A stretch of 64,000 nt of DNA, taken from Pilimelia terevasa (GTDB lineage: Bacteria; Actinomycetota; Actinomycetes; Mycobacteriales; Micromonosporaceae). Of the stretch, positions 19,338 through 27,422 are shown one piece after another. Positions within the stretch are counted from its first letter, which is position 1. Each line of letters starts with the position of its first letter. The position numbers and the translations under genes are program-made. Under the pieces are notes generated by a model. The model had not been told where the DNA came from. It ran no database searches and saw nothing but the letters and a program-made list of their open reading frames with translations. Where the stretch lies: NCBI RefSeq assembly GCF_014647915.1, contig NZ_BMQC01000002.1, positions 248,001 to 312,000 of the forward strand, in the 5' to 3' direction.

Positions 19338-20159
19338 TTAGCGGAGCAGCTGCAGGACGCCCTGCGAGGCCTGGTTGGCCTGGGCGAGCATCGCGGTGCC
19401 GGCCTGGGTCAGGATCTGGCTGCGGGTGAACTGCATCATCTCCTGGGCCATGTCCGTGTCCCGGATCCGGCTCTCGGAGGCGCTCAGGTTCTCCACGGTG
19501 ACACTGAGGTTGTTGATCTTGTGCTCCAGGCGGTTCTGGGTGGCACCCAGAGTCGCCCGCTGGTCGGAGACCGCCGCGATCGCGGTGTCGACGGCCGCCA
19601 GCTCGGTCTGAGCGTTGGCGGAGTCGAGCAGGTCACCGACGGCGCCCAGGATCGTGGCCGCAGTCATGTCACCGATGGTGATCTGGAGCGTCTCGTTGGC
19701 GTTGGCGCCAACCTGGAAGTCCTTGGCGGCGTACGAGCCGTCGAGGAGGTTGGTGCCGTTGAACGTCGTGTTGTTGGCGATGTCGTCGAGCTCCAGCACG
19801 AGCTCCTGGTACTCGGCGTCCGCCTTGGCCTTGTCGGTGTCGCTCAGGGCACCATCGTTCGACGCCTGAACGGCGAGGTCACGCATCCGCTGGAGGATGG
19901 CGTGCGTCTCGGTCAGGGCACCTTCCGCGGTCTGCACCACGGAGATACCGTCCTGCGCGTTGCGGACGGCGACCTTCAGGCCACCGACCTGCGCGCGCAG
20001 GCCCTCGGAGATCGCCAGACCAGCGGCGTCGTCGGCGGCCCGGTTGATCCGGAAACCCGACGACAGCTTCTCCAGCGACTTACCCATCTGGCTGTCCGTG
20101 ACCGACAGGTTACGGTACGAGTTCATTGCCGCGATGTTCTGGTTAATGCGGAGACCCAT
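19338..20159 (-). CDS. fliC: Flagellin
   Basis: 273 residues, a short flagellin made only of the D0/D1 helical core with almost no D2/D3. N-terminus GLRINQNIAAMNSYRNLSVTDSQMGKSLEKLSSGFRINRAADDAAGLAISEGLR and C-terminus IRDTDMAQEMMQFTRSQILTQAGTAMLAQANQASQGVLQLLR are canonical. The DDAAGLAISE and LQLLR motifs are intact. AAGGAGGA precedes the ATG, a very strong ribosome site. A sigma-28 promoter and a hairpin with GGA in its loop lie just upstream. Lower GC at third positions than its neighbours suggests selection for high expression. FliS, FliW and CsrA encoded nearby should control it after transcription. Confidence 0.98.
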   Translation of the reverse strand: MGLRINQNIAAMNSYRNLSVTDSQMGKSLEKLSSGFRINRAADDAAGLAISEGLRAQVGGLKVAVRNAQDGISVVQTAEGALTETHAILQRMRDLAVQASNDGALSDTDKAKADAEYQELVLELDDIANNTTFNGTNLLDGSYAAKDFQVGANANETLQITIGDMTAATILGAVGDLLDSANAQTELAAVDTAIAAVSDQRATLGATQNRLEHKINNLSVTVENLSASESRIRDTDMAQEMMQFTRSQILTQAGTAMLAQANQASQGVLQLLR

Positions 20160-20191
20160 GACTTTTCCTCCTTGATATTGGGTCGTACACC

Positions 20192-20209
20192 GACCGTCCG
20201 TGGCCGGTC
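20192..20209 (-). promoter_or_regulatory. Possible CsrA-binding hairpin in the flagellin mRNA leader
   Basis: In the flagellin sense strand GACCG and CGGTC can pair around an 8-nt loop GCCACGGA. A GGA in a hairpin loop is the core of CsrA sites (consensus ACANGGANG). A second GGA lies in the ribosome site AAGGAGGA, giving the two-site layout known from Bacillus hag mRNA. csrA and fliW are encoded 4.5 kb away. The stem is only 5 bp, so this is a moderate prediction. Confidence 0.45.
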
Positions 20210-20217
20210 ACCCGTTG

Positions 20218-20243
20218 TATTCGGCGTGCTACGGGCTGTCTTA
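20218..20243 (-). promoter_or_regulatory. Sigma-28 (FliA)-type promoter of flagellin
   Basis: On the minus strand TAAG (20243-20240), a 14-nt spacer, then GCCGAATA (20225-20218). The sigma-28 consensus is TAAA-N14-16-GCCGATAA/T. Transcription would begin near 20211, giving a leader of about 52 nt. The fliA gene is the next one upstream. Confidence 0.7.
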
Positions 20244-20283
20244 AGGGTGGGGCCGGAATTTAGTTGAGAAAGTTTCGGGTAGT

Positions 20284-21153
20284 TCAGGCGGCGACGCGCA
20301 CGGCCACGGGCATCCCGTTGGCGTTGGTGGCGGCGAGCCGGCTCGTCAGGGAGCCGCGGCCGGCCACCTGGGCGTAGTAGGCCGCCCGGCGGCGCGCGAC
20401 ACAGCCCTCGGGGCGGTCGTTGTGCGCCACCAGCTCCGGGTCGAGCTGGGTGTTGATGCCGTCCTTGAGCAGCGCCAGCGCCTCGGCGCGTAGCTGCGAT
20501 ACCCGCGACTCCGTCACGTTCAGCTCCTCGGCGATCTCCGCCATCGGCTGCTCCCGGAGGAAGTAGCGCTGCACCACCAGGCGTAGGCGGTCCGGCAGTG
20601 CCTCGATCGCGTCGTGCAGGTAGCCGATGCGCTCGCGGTGCAGCAGCATCTCCTCGGGGCCCAGGGTGCGCTCGGTGACCATCTCCTCGGCCGCACCGGC
20701 CGTGAAGCCCTGCAGGCTCAGGACGACGGCGCGCTGCACGTCCTCCTCGACGGCCTCGATCTCGTGCACGCCGACGCCCATGGCCGAGGCCAGCTCGGCG
20801 GGGGTCGGGGTCCGGCCCAGGGTGGCGATGAGCTGCTGGCGGGCGGTGTCGGCCTGGCGGGCGCGCTGGCGGACCGAGCGCGAGGCCCAGTCCTGGCCGC
20901 GCAGCTCGTCGAGCAGGGCGCCGCGGATGCGGGTGGAGGCGAACCGCGCGAAGGGGATGCCCCGCTCGGCGTCGAACGACTTGGCGGCGGTCACCAGCGC
21001 GGCGAGGCCGGCGGAGGTGAGGTCGTCGCGCTGGACGTGCGAGGGGAGCCGGCCGAGCATCTCGCGGACCAGGTGGCCGACGAGCGGCATGTGGGCGCGG
21101 ATCAGGTCCTCAAGCTCGCGGCTGACGGGGGTGGCGGTGGCGGTGGTGGTCAT
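20284..21153 (-). CDS. fliA: RNA polymerase sigma factor for flagellar operon FliA (sigma-28)
   Basis: 289 residues. Region 2 reads LIRAHMPLVGHLVREMLGRLPSHVQRDDLTSAGLAALVTAAKSFDAERGIPFARFASTRIRGALLDELRGQDWASRSVRQRAR; the RGALLDELR..DW motif is specific to the FliA/WhiG group. Region 4 is LPDRLRLVVQRYFLREQPMAEIAEELNVTESRVSQLRAEALALLKDGI. A C-terminal tail of about 55 residues (RPEGCVARRRAAYYAQVAGRGS and on) is longer than usual. Direct position before flagellin, whose promoter fits sigma-28, makes flagellin its main target. An anti-sigma FlgM is not seen in the window. Confidence 0.93.
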   Translation of the reverse strand: MTTTATATPVSRELEDLIRAHMPLVGHLVREMLGRLPSHVQRDDLTSAGLAALVTAAKSFDAERGIPFARFASTRIRGALLDELRGQDWASRSVRQRARQADTARQQLIATLGRTPTPAELASAMGVGVHEIEAVEEDVQRAVVLSLQGFTAGAAEEMVTERTLGPEEMLLHRERIGYLHDAIEALPDRLRLVVQRYFLREQPMAEIAEELNVTESRVSQLRAEALALLKDGINTQLDPELVAHNDRPEGCVARRRAAYYAQVAGRGSLTSRLAATNANGMPVAVRVAA

Positions 21154-21253
21154 CGCGGTCCCTTCCTGGCGGTGCCGGCGTTTTCCCTGGGTGGAGGCGC
21201 TCGGCGTCGTCGGACAAGAACCAATTTCCGGTGGTACGGGTACCAGGACGGGT

Positions 21254-21277
21254 CACGGACGGTTGCTGGATGGTTGC
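21254..21277. promoter_or_regulatory. Conserved 24-nt flagellar control element, copy 2 (between fliA and flgN)
   Basis: CACGGACGGTTGCT-N4-GGTTGC on the plus strand, identical to the flgB copy in its first 14 and last 6 bases. It lies in the 234-bp divergent region, 101 bp before the fliA start (minus) and 110 bp before the flgN start (plus), so it could serve either gene. Read towards fliA it is GCAACC-N5-GCAACC, the same orientation as the flgB copy. Confidence 0.5.
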
Positions 21278-21387
21278 TTTGGGTTCAGTACTGGGCGGTG
21301 TTTCCTCAGCCCGCGGCACCCGGTGCCGAACGGAGACGTCGTACAAGGCCGGACGCCGGCCGGCTTTCGCTAGCGAGGGGGACAGCA

Positions 21388-21870
21388 GTGAGCTTCACGG
21401 AGCTGTCGAGCGTGCTGTTCCGCACGCGGGAGTTGATGGAGTTGCTCCTGTTCAAGCTGGAGGAGGAGCAGTTGCTGCTGACCGCCGGCCGCTCCCGCTG
21501 GCTCGCCCACGCCACCCGCGAGGTGGAGATGGTGCTGGAGCAGATCCGGCAGACCGAGGTGCTGCGCGCCGCCCACTCGCTGTCCGTCGCCGACGAGCTG
21601 GGCATGAGCCCGGACGCCAGCCTCGGGCAGATCGCCGACGCCGCGCCCGTGCCGTGGAACGACCTGCTGCACCAGCACCGCAAGGCCTTCCTGACCCTGA
21701 CCGCTGAGATCAGCGGCATGGCCGAGACGAACCGCGACCTGCTCACGGCCGGCCAGCGCGCCGCCCGGGAGACCATGGCGATGGTGGCCGGCTCGGTCGA
21801 GACCTACGGCCGCGACGGACAGTCCGTCGTCGCCGATCGGCGTTCCCGACTCGTGGATGAGGCGATCTGA
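21388..21870 (+). CDS. flgN: Flagellar export chaperone FlgN
   Basis: 160 residues from GTG at 21388 with GAGGGGG 6 nt upstream. The protein is all helical: SFTELSSVLFRTRELMELLLFKLEEEQLLLTAGRSRWLAHATREVEMVLEQIRQTEVLRAAHS is the FlgN domain (the 'll..l..E..aL...d.e.L' pattern). FlgN holds FlgK and FlgL, the hook-filament junction proteins, before export. Those are encoded directly downstream, with the flgN stop overlapping the flgK start by one base. Confidence 0.88.
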   Translation: MSFTELSSVLFRTRELMELLLFKLEEEQLLLTAGRSRWLAHATREVEMVLEQIRQTEVLRAAHSLSVADELGMSPDASLGQIADAAPVPWNDLLHQHRKAFLTLTAEISGMAETNRDLLTAGQRAARETMAMVAGSVETYGRDGQSVVADRRSRLVDEAI

Positions 21871-23279
21871 TGGCGAGTACCTTCGGCGGGCTGAACACCG
21901 CACTCAGCGCTCTCTACGCCCAACGCCGCGGCATGGACGTCGCCAGCCAGAACGTGGCGAACGCCAACACCGCGGGCTACTCCCGGCAGCGCGCCGACAT
22001 GGTCCCCACCGGCGGCGCCGTGGTGCCCGCCATCTTCGCCACCCCCGCCGACAAGGCCGGCGCCGGCGTCAAGGTCGAGGACATCGTCCGGCTCCGGGAC
22101 AACTTCCTGGAGACCCGCGGCCGGGCCGAGCACGCGCAGTCCAGCTACCTGACCGGCAAGCAGGACCTGTACACCCGGATCGAGGGCGTCTTCGCCGAGC
22201 CCAGCGACACCGCGCTCGGCGCGCAGCTCACCGACTTCTGGGCCGGCTTCGGCGACGTGGCCAACCGGCCCGGCGACACCGCCGCCCGCAACCAGCTCCT
22301 CCAGCGCGCCGAGGTCGTCGCCGACGGCCTGCGCGCCGGCTACGACGCCCTCTCCTCGCAGTGGGACACCTCCAGCACCCAGCTCGGCGCGTACACCACC
22401 CAGCTCAACAACGCCGCCGACGCCGTCGCCGCCCTCAACCAGGCGATCACCCAGGCCACGGCCGCGGGGATGCCGTCCAACGAGATGAAGGACGAGCGGG
22501 ACCTGCGCCTGATGGAGCTGGCCGAGCTGGCCGGCGCCACCACGGTCGCCCGGGAGAACGGCGCCGTCGACGTCTACATCGGCGGCTCCACCCTCGTCGG
22601 CGGCTCCACCGCCCGGCACCTCGTCCCGACGGGCGCCAACCGCCTGGAGGACCAGGCCGGCGCCGAGGTCGAGCTGCGCTGGGCGGACAACAACCTCGAA
22701 GCCGTCGTCACGGTCGGCACGATGGGCGCCGGCCTGGAGACGCTCAACAACATCATCCCCGGCTACGCCGGGGAGCTGGACGCCGTGGCCGTCAGCCTGG
22801 CCAACGAGGTCAACAGCCGGCACCGCACCGGCGTCGGCCTGGACGGCGGCACCAACCGCGACATGTTCGTCGACAACAGCGCGGGCGTCATCGGCATGAC
22901 CGCCCGGACGATCTCGGTCGGCCTCACCCTCCCCGAGGAGGTGGCGGCGGGCACGATCAACGGCACGCTCGACGGCAGCCTGGCGACCACCCTGTCCAAG
23001 CTCGGCAGCGCGACCAACGGCCCGGACTCGATCTACCGCTCCGCGGTGGTGAAACTGGGCGTCGAGTCCCAGACGGCGCAGCGCCGTGCCGACATCCAGG
23101 GCCGGGTCACCGGTGACATGGACGCCCTGCGGTTCGCCGACTCCGGCGTCAACATCGACGAGGAGATGACGAACCTCATCAGCTACCAGAAGGCGTACGA
23201 GGCCGCCGCCCGCGTCCTGACCAGCCTCGACGAAGCGCTGGACACCCTCATCAACCGCACCGGCCTGGTCGGGAGGTAA
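21870..23279 (+). CDS. flgK: Flagellar hook-associated protein 1 FlgK
   Basis: 469 residues. N-terminus FGGLNTALSALYAQRRGMDVASQNVANANTAGYSRQRADM is the FlgK form of the axial motif. The C-terminus SGVNIDEEMTNLISYQKAYEAAARVLTSLDEALDTLINRTG is diagnostic. FlgK forms the first junction zone between hook and filament. Length is at the short end for the family. Start overlaps the flgN stop. Confidence 0.96.
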   Translation: MASTFGGLNTALSALYAQRRGMDVASQNVANANTAGYSRQRADMVPTGGAVVPAIFATPADKAGAGVKVEDIVRLRDNFLETRGRAEHAQSSYLTGKQDLYTRIEGVFAEPSDTALGAQLTDFWAGFGDVANRPGDTAARNQLLQRAEVVADGLRAGYDALSSQWDTSSTQLGAYTTQLNNAADAVAALNQAITQATAAGMPSNEMKDERDLRLMELAELAGATTVARENGAVDVYIGGSTLVGGSTARHLVPTGANRLEDQAGAEVELRWADNNLEAVVTVGTMGAGLETLNNIIPGYAGELDAVAVSLANEVNSRHRTGVGLDGGTNRDMFVDNSAGVIGMTARTISVGLTLPEEVAAGTINGTLDGSLATTLSKLGSATNGPDSIYRSAVVKLGVESQTAQRRADIQGRVTGDMDALRFADSGVNIDEEMTNLISYQKAYEAAARVLTSLDEALDTLINRTGLVGR

Positions 23280-23285
23280 TCGGAG

Positions 23286-24200
23286 ATGGCACTGTCGATC
23301 CGCTCGACCCAGCAGTCGGTCGCCGCGCGCGTCATGCGCAACCTGCAGAGCAACCTGCACCAGACGGGCAGGCTCCAGGAGCAGCTCTCCAGCGGCAAGC
23401 TCATCTCGCGCCCGTCGGACTCGCCCACCGGCGCCGTGTCCTCGCTCCAGCTCCGCGGCCAGATCCGGGCGCTGGAGCAGTACACCCGCAACGCCGACGA
23501 CGGCATCGGCTGGCTCGGCACGCTGGACAACACGATGACCACCAGCCTCGACCACGTCCGGCGCGCCCGCGACCTCGTGCTCACCGGCCGCACCGCCAGC
23601 ACCAGCGGCTCGGTGTCGGCGCGCGAGGCGCTCGCGGTCGAGGTCGAGAACATCCGCGACGCCCTCATCGACCTGTCCAACACCAAGTACCTGGACCGCC
23701 CCGTGTTCGGCGGCACGACTTCCGGCCCCGCCGCCTACACCGCCGCGGGCGTCTACGACGGCGAGCCGACCGGCCCGAACCGGACCGTCGACCGCGCCGT
23801 CGGCGACGGCACCACGGTGCGGGTGGACGTCACGGGCCCGGAGGTCTTCGGCGCCGACGGCACCCCGACGCAGATGTTCGAGCTGCTGACCCAGATCGCC
23901 ACCGACCTGCGGGCCGGCAACCAGGCGGGCCTGGGTACGGGCCTGGACAACCTCGACACGGCGATGAATAACATCCAGACGCAGCTCGCCAACGTCGGCT
24001 CGAAGTACAATCGCGTGGAACAAATGCGGCAAACAGCCCGAGATCGGATCCTCAGTCTGGAGACGCAGCTCTCCGACGTCGAGGACATCGACCTGCCCAA
24101 GACGATCATGGAGATGCAGATCCAGCAGACGGCCTACCAGGCGGCCCTGTCCACGACCGCCCGGGTCATCCAGCCGTCGCTGGTCGACTTCCTCCGCTGA
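23286..24200 (+). CDS. flgL: Flagellar hook-associated protein 3 FlgL
   Basis: 304 residues. The flagellin-like N-terminus MALSIRSTQQSVAARVMRNLQSNLHQTGRLQEQLSSGKLISRPSDSPTGAVSSLQLRGQI has the FlgL SGK.I.RPSD.P motif. The C-terminus LSDVEDIDLPKTIMEMQIQQTAYQAALSTTARVIQPSLVDFLR is typical. FlgL makes the second hook-filament junction layer. A GGAG ribosome site follows the flgK stop by 2 nt. A hairpin follows the gene. Confidence 0.96.
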   Translation: MALSIRSTQQSVAARVMRNLQSNLHQTGRLQEQLSSGKLISRPSDSPTGAVSSLQLRGQIRALEQYTRNADDGIGWLGTLDNTMTTSLDHVRRARDLVLTGRTASTSGSVSAREALAVEVENIRDALIDLSNTKYLDRPVFGGTTSGPAAYTAAGVYDGEPTGPNRTVDRAVGDGTTVRVDVTGPEVFGADGTPTQMFELLTQIATDLRAGNQAGLGTGLDNLDTAMNNIQTQLANVGSKYNRVEQMRQTARDRILSLETQLSDVEDIDLPKTIMEMQIQQTAYQAALSTTARVIQPSLVDFLR

Positions 24201-24206
24201 CGGCGC

Positions 24207-24234
24207 CGGCCCGCCGGCTGCCGCAGGCGGGCCG
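24207..24234 (+). terminator. Hairpin between flgL and fliW (terminator or attenuator)
   Basis: A perfect 9-bp GC stem (CGGCCCGCC at 24207-24215 against 24226-24234) with a 10-nt loop, 6 bp after the flgL stop and 24 bp before fliW. It could lower fliW-csrA expression relative to flgN-flgK-flgL. Confidence 0.5.
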
Positions 24235-24258
24235 ACCGACTTCGTTGACGAGGAGCAC

Positions 24259-24666
24259 ATGACCCAGCAGCCGGACGGTGAACTGCCGGTCATCGAGTTC
24301 GTCGCGCCCCTGCCGGGCTTCCCCCGGCACCGCGCCTTCGCCCTGGTCCGGCTGGACGAGGACGGCCTGCTCTATGCGCTGACCTCCGTGGACGACCCGG
24401 GGCTGCGCTTCCTCGTGGCGCCGCCCGCGCCGTTCTTCCCCGCGTACGCGCCCGAGGTGCCCGAGGAGGCGCTGGAGCTGCTCGGGACCGACGACCTGGC
24501 CCGCATCCTGCTCCTGCTCGTCATCACGACCGGGGAGTCGGTGGCGGAGAGCACCGCCAACCAACTGGCGCCGATCCTCATCGACCAGGTGAGCCGCAAG
24601 GCCCTCCAGGTGGTGCTCAGCGGCAGCGACCTGCCGGTGCGTGCCGAACTGACGGCCGCGGCCTAA
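24259..24666 (+). CDS. fliW: Flagellar assembly factor FliW
   Basis: 135 residues. The FliW pattern is present: [45 protein letters not shown], then the [10 protein letters not shown] motif and [53 protein letters not shown] (equivalent to the usual 'TaNl.APiviN...r.a.Qvil'). FliW binds free flagellin and CsrA in exclusive fashion: once flagellin is exported, FliW releases it and blocks CsrA. csrA follows after 11 bp. AGGAG lies 4 nt before the ATG. Confidence 0.94.
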   Translation: MTQQPDGELPVIEFVAPLPGFPRHRAFALVRLDEDGLLYALTSVDDPGLRFLVAPPAPFFPAYAPEVPEEALELLGTDDLARILLLLVITTGESVAESTANQLAPILIDQVSRKALQVVLSGSDLPVRAELTAAA

Positions 24667-24677
24667 GGAGCGCGAAG

Positions 24678-25010
24678 ATGCTTGTCCTGACCCGGCGCCC
24701 CGGCGAGAGCGTGCACATCGGCGACGAGGTCGTCGTCACGGTGCTGGAGACCCGCGGTGACGTGGTCCGCATCGGCATCCGCGCGCCCCGCGAGATCCAG
24801 GTGCACCGCGAGGAGATCTACCGCGAGCTCCAGGCCGCCAACCGCGCGGCGGCCTCGCCGTCGGACTCGGCGGTCCGCGACCTCGCCAACCTCCTGCGTC
24901 CCCACCGCCCCGCCGGTCCGCCCCCGGTCGCGTCCCCCCAGCCCGCGCCCCCCGCCGCGCCGCCGACGGCCCCGCCGGCCGAGGCGGGCGAACCCGGCGA
25001 GAGCCGCTAG
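24678..25010 (+). CDS. csrA: Translational regulator CsrA with a long C-terminal extension
   Basis: 110 residues. The CsrA core is complete in residues 1-60: [48 protein letters not shown]. Arg6 (LTRR) and the RAPREIxVHREE strand that form the RNA pocket are intact. The remaining 50 residues are a disordered tail rich in Pro and Ala ([27 protein letters not shown]). Usual CsrA is 60-75 residues, so the tail is extra. In the Bacillus model the C-terminal helix carries the FliW-binding face; a long tail here may alter that contact (inference). Likely target: flagellin mRNA. Confidence 0.93.
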   Translation: MLVLTRRPGESVHIGDEVVVTVLETRGDVVRIGIRAPREIQVHREEIYRELQAANRAAASPSDSAVRDLANLLRPHRPAGPPPVASPQPAPPAAPPTAPPAEAGEPGESR

Positions 25011-25024
25011 ACCCGCACCCGGGC

Positions 25025-25040
25025 CGGACTGGTCAGTCCG
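25025..25040. terminator. Short hairpin between convergent csrA and the glycosyltransferase
   Basis: CGGACT-GGTC-AGTCCG, a 6-bp stem with a 4-nt loop that overlaps the stop codon of the minus-strand gene. It is the only candidate for ending either transcript in the 22-bp gap. Weak. Confidence 0.35.
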
Positions 25041-27201
25041 CGGGGGTCAGCGAGGCGGCGACCTCCGGGAGCAGGAGGCGGAGGTCGGCGATCACCGTCT
25101 CGTGGTCCGTCGCCGGTACCGCCGCCAGGGCCTGCTCCAGCAGCGGCACCGCCGCGCCGTCGCCGAACGTCGCCAGGGCGACCGCCGCCGCGCGCACCCG
25201 GTCCCGCGGGGTGCGCGACTTCTCCTGCGCCAGCGCCAGCAGCGGGCAGTCGGCCGCGTGCCCGTGCGCGCGCAGCCGGGCGGACCACTCCAGCGCCCGG
25301 TCGGGCGTCAGCGCGGGGCCGACCCGCGCCCCGAGCGCCAACGGCACCGGGTGCCCCTCGTGCCGCTGCCACAGCGCGTCGGCCAGCGCGTCTACCAGCG
25401 GCGCAGGCTCGTTGACGACGGCGGCCAGCAGCGTGCGCAGCCGGTCGGCCGGGAAGATCTCGGCGACCGTGTCGATACCCCCGCCGGCCCGCTCCAGCAC
25501 CCGCGCCGTCGTGACCAGCGACAGGGGCAGGTCGCCCTGCCCGAGAACCGCCCGCAGCCGCCCGGCGGCCTCCTCGTGCCGCTCCAGGCCCGCCAGCGCC
25601 GCGATCTCCAGATTCGCGAGCTGGTCGCGGCCGACCACCAGCAGCATGTCGTCGGTGGTCCGGTCGGGGAAGGCGCGGATCCGGTCGAGTACCTCGGCGT
25701 AGGACTCCTCGGCCAGCAGCAGCCGCACCTCGGCCGGGACGACCGTCGCGGCCGAGGCGTCCATGCCGCGCAGCCGGTCGAGGGTGGCGTGCGCCTCGGC
25801 GAGCTGCCCGTGCTCGGCGTACGCCCGCACCAGGACCGTGAGCAGCATGAGCGTCGGCACCCGGTCGCCCTCGCGGCGCAGGCCGCGCTCGGCGGCCCCG
25901 ATGGCCTCGTCCAGGTTGCCGACCAGCAGCGCCGAGCGGGCGAGGTTGACGAACGCCGTCATCGGGGCGCTGTCGTCGGCCGCGGCGAGGCGGGCCAGTT
26001 CCAGGTTGCGCGCGGACTTGTCCTTGGCGGCGATGCGCGCGGTCGTGTAGCCGGAGTGGGCGAGGGAGAGCGTGGCGACGTCCAGCTTCGGCCCGACCAC
26101 GCCGCCGCCGGTGACGCGGTCCACGACCTGCTCGTGGAGGCGGCCGCGGTAGTGGGCGAAGCGGCGGCGGAACACCCGGGTGGACCACAGCGCGTTGCTG
26201 CCGGTGTCCTTGGCGTTGTAGACCATCGCCAGGAACGTGTCGGCCCGCGTCGTGGCGAGCGTCCGGCGCAGGGCGTCCGGGTCCCCCGCGGCGGCCTCGT
26301 CCGCGTCCACCACGATGATCCACTCGCCCCGGCACTCGTCGATGCCGCGGTTGCGGGCGTCGGCGAAGTGGTCGTTCCAGTAGCCCTCGACCACCCGGGC
26401 GCCGTGCGCGGCGGCGATCTCGCGGGTCCGGTCGGTGGACCCCGTGTCGTACACGACGATCTCGTCCACGAAGTCGCGCACGGCGTCGAGGCTGTCGCCG
26501 AGCACCCGCTCCTCGTTCTTGACGATCATGCTCGCCGACACCAGCACCGGCGCCTCCGCGGGCGTACCGCGCAGGGCGCAGGCGGCCGCGCCGACGTGCG
26601 CGACCAGCGCGCCGTCCACGACGACGATCCGGCCGGCGGCGGCCAGCTCGGCGTACCCGATCCGGGCCTCGACCAGCGGGACGGCCGCCAGCGCCTCGCG
26701 CCGGGCGGCCACGCAGACCGCCCCGAGCGCGTCGACGTCGGTGACGCCGCCGCGGTTCTCCTGGCGCCACCGGCGGGCGAACGCGCCGAACGTGGCCACC
26801 GTCCCGAGCGCGGACTCGGGCACCTCCGCCGCCTGGGGGCCGGCGCTGCGGTGGCAGCGCGGCCCCGCGGCGACCACGCCCGGCTCGTCGACGGCGCGCA
26901 CGACCTGGTCCAGCCAGTGCGCGGTCAGGATGACGTCGCCGTCGAGCAGCACCACGACCGGGTGGGTGGTCGCCGCGATCCCGGCCCGCCAGCGGTCGGC
27001 CGGTTCGGGATCGGCCAGCGGCAGGACAGTGATCTTCGGGTGGGCCCTGAGCAGGGCGGCCCGGGGCCGGTCCGCCGGGTCGACGACGCAGACCACCTCG
27101 TCGCGCAGGCCGAGCGTGGGGGCCAGGGACTCCAGGCAGGCGCGGAAGTCGCGCTCGCTGCCGCTGGCGAGCAGGACGACCGAGGCGGACGAACGGTTCA
27201 T
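25033..27201 (-). CDS. Large glycosyltransferase: two GT2-like domains and a TPR-like C-terminus
   Basis: 722 residues from ATG 27201 (MNRSSASVVLLASGSERDF). A first GT-A-like domain covers about 7-200 (VVLLDGDVILTAHWLDQVVRAV has a DGD metal motif). A second GT2 domain begins near 218: VSASMIVKNEERVLGDSLDAVRDFVDEIVVYDTGSTDRT ... GEWIIVVDADEA (DAD motif). From about 415 to the end the chain is helical Ala/Leu/Arg repeats resembling TPRs. GT2 proteins with TPRs next to flagellar genes often glycosylate flagellin; location right after fliW-csrA and convergent with it supports that idea, but no acceptor or donor can be read from the sequence. Confidence 0.75.
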   Translation of the reverse strand: MNRSSASVVLLASGSERDFRACLESLAPTLGLRDEVVCVVDPADRPRAALLRAHPKITVLPLADPEPADRWRAGIAATTHPVVVLLDGDVILTAHWLDQVVRAVDEPGVVAAGPRCHRSAGPQAAEVPESALGTVATFGAFARRWRQENRGGVTDVDALGAVCVAARREALAAVPLVEARIGYAELAAAGRIVVVDGALVAHVGAAACALRGTPAEAPVLVSASMIVKNEERVLGDSLDAVRDFVDEIVVYDTGSTDRTREIAAAHGARVVEGYWNDHFADARNRGIDECRGEWIIVVDADEAAAGDPDALRRTLATTRADTFLAMVYNAKDTGSNALWSTRVFRRRFAHYRGRLHEQVVDRVTGGGVVGPKLDVATLSLAHSGYTTARIAAKDKSARNLELARLAAADDSAPMTAFVNLARSALLVGNLDEAIGAAERGLRREGDRVPTLMLLTVLVRAYAEHGQLAEAHATLDRLRGMDASAATVVPAEVRLLLAEESYAEVLDRIRAFPDRTTDDMLLVVGRDQLANLEIAALAGLERHEEAAGRLRAVLGQGDLPLSLVTTARVLERAGGGIDTVAEIFPADRLRTLLAAVVNEPAPLVDALADALWQRHEGHPVPLALGARVGPALTPDRALEWSARLRAHGHAADCPLLALAQEKSRTPRDRVRAAAVALATFGDGAAVPLLEQALAAVPATDHETVIADLRLLLPEVAASLTPAD

Positions 27202-27339
27202 GCGCCCATTTTTCCGTCCGCGCCCCCCGCCGAGCACCCGAACGCGAGAACCGGCGGCATTCGGAAGTACAGAGAACTACAGGTGTGCGTTTCCTGCCGA
27301 TAGCCCGCCTGAACGTCAGTAGTGTCGGGAATCTACATA

Positions 27340-27368
27340 TTGACGAACTTCAGGGCGCGCCCTACGGT
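27340..27368 (+). promoter_or_regulatory. Predicted housekeeping promoter of the LamG protein gene
   Basis: TTGACG, a 17-nt spacer and TACGGT, a good match for an actinomycete HrdB-type promoter (TTGACN-N17-TANNNT) in an unusually AT-rich patch. Transcription would start near 27375, about 47 nt before the ATG. Confidence 0.5.
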
Positions 27369-27422
27369 ATCCGCGAACCGTCGCGCGCCGGTCCGGCGGG
27401 CGGGTGGCGATCTGGGGGTCCG

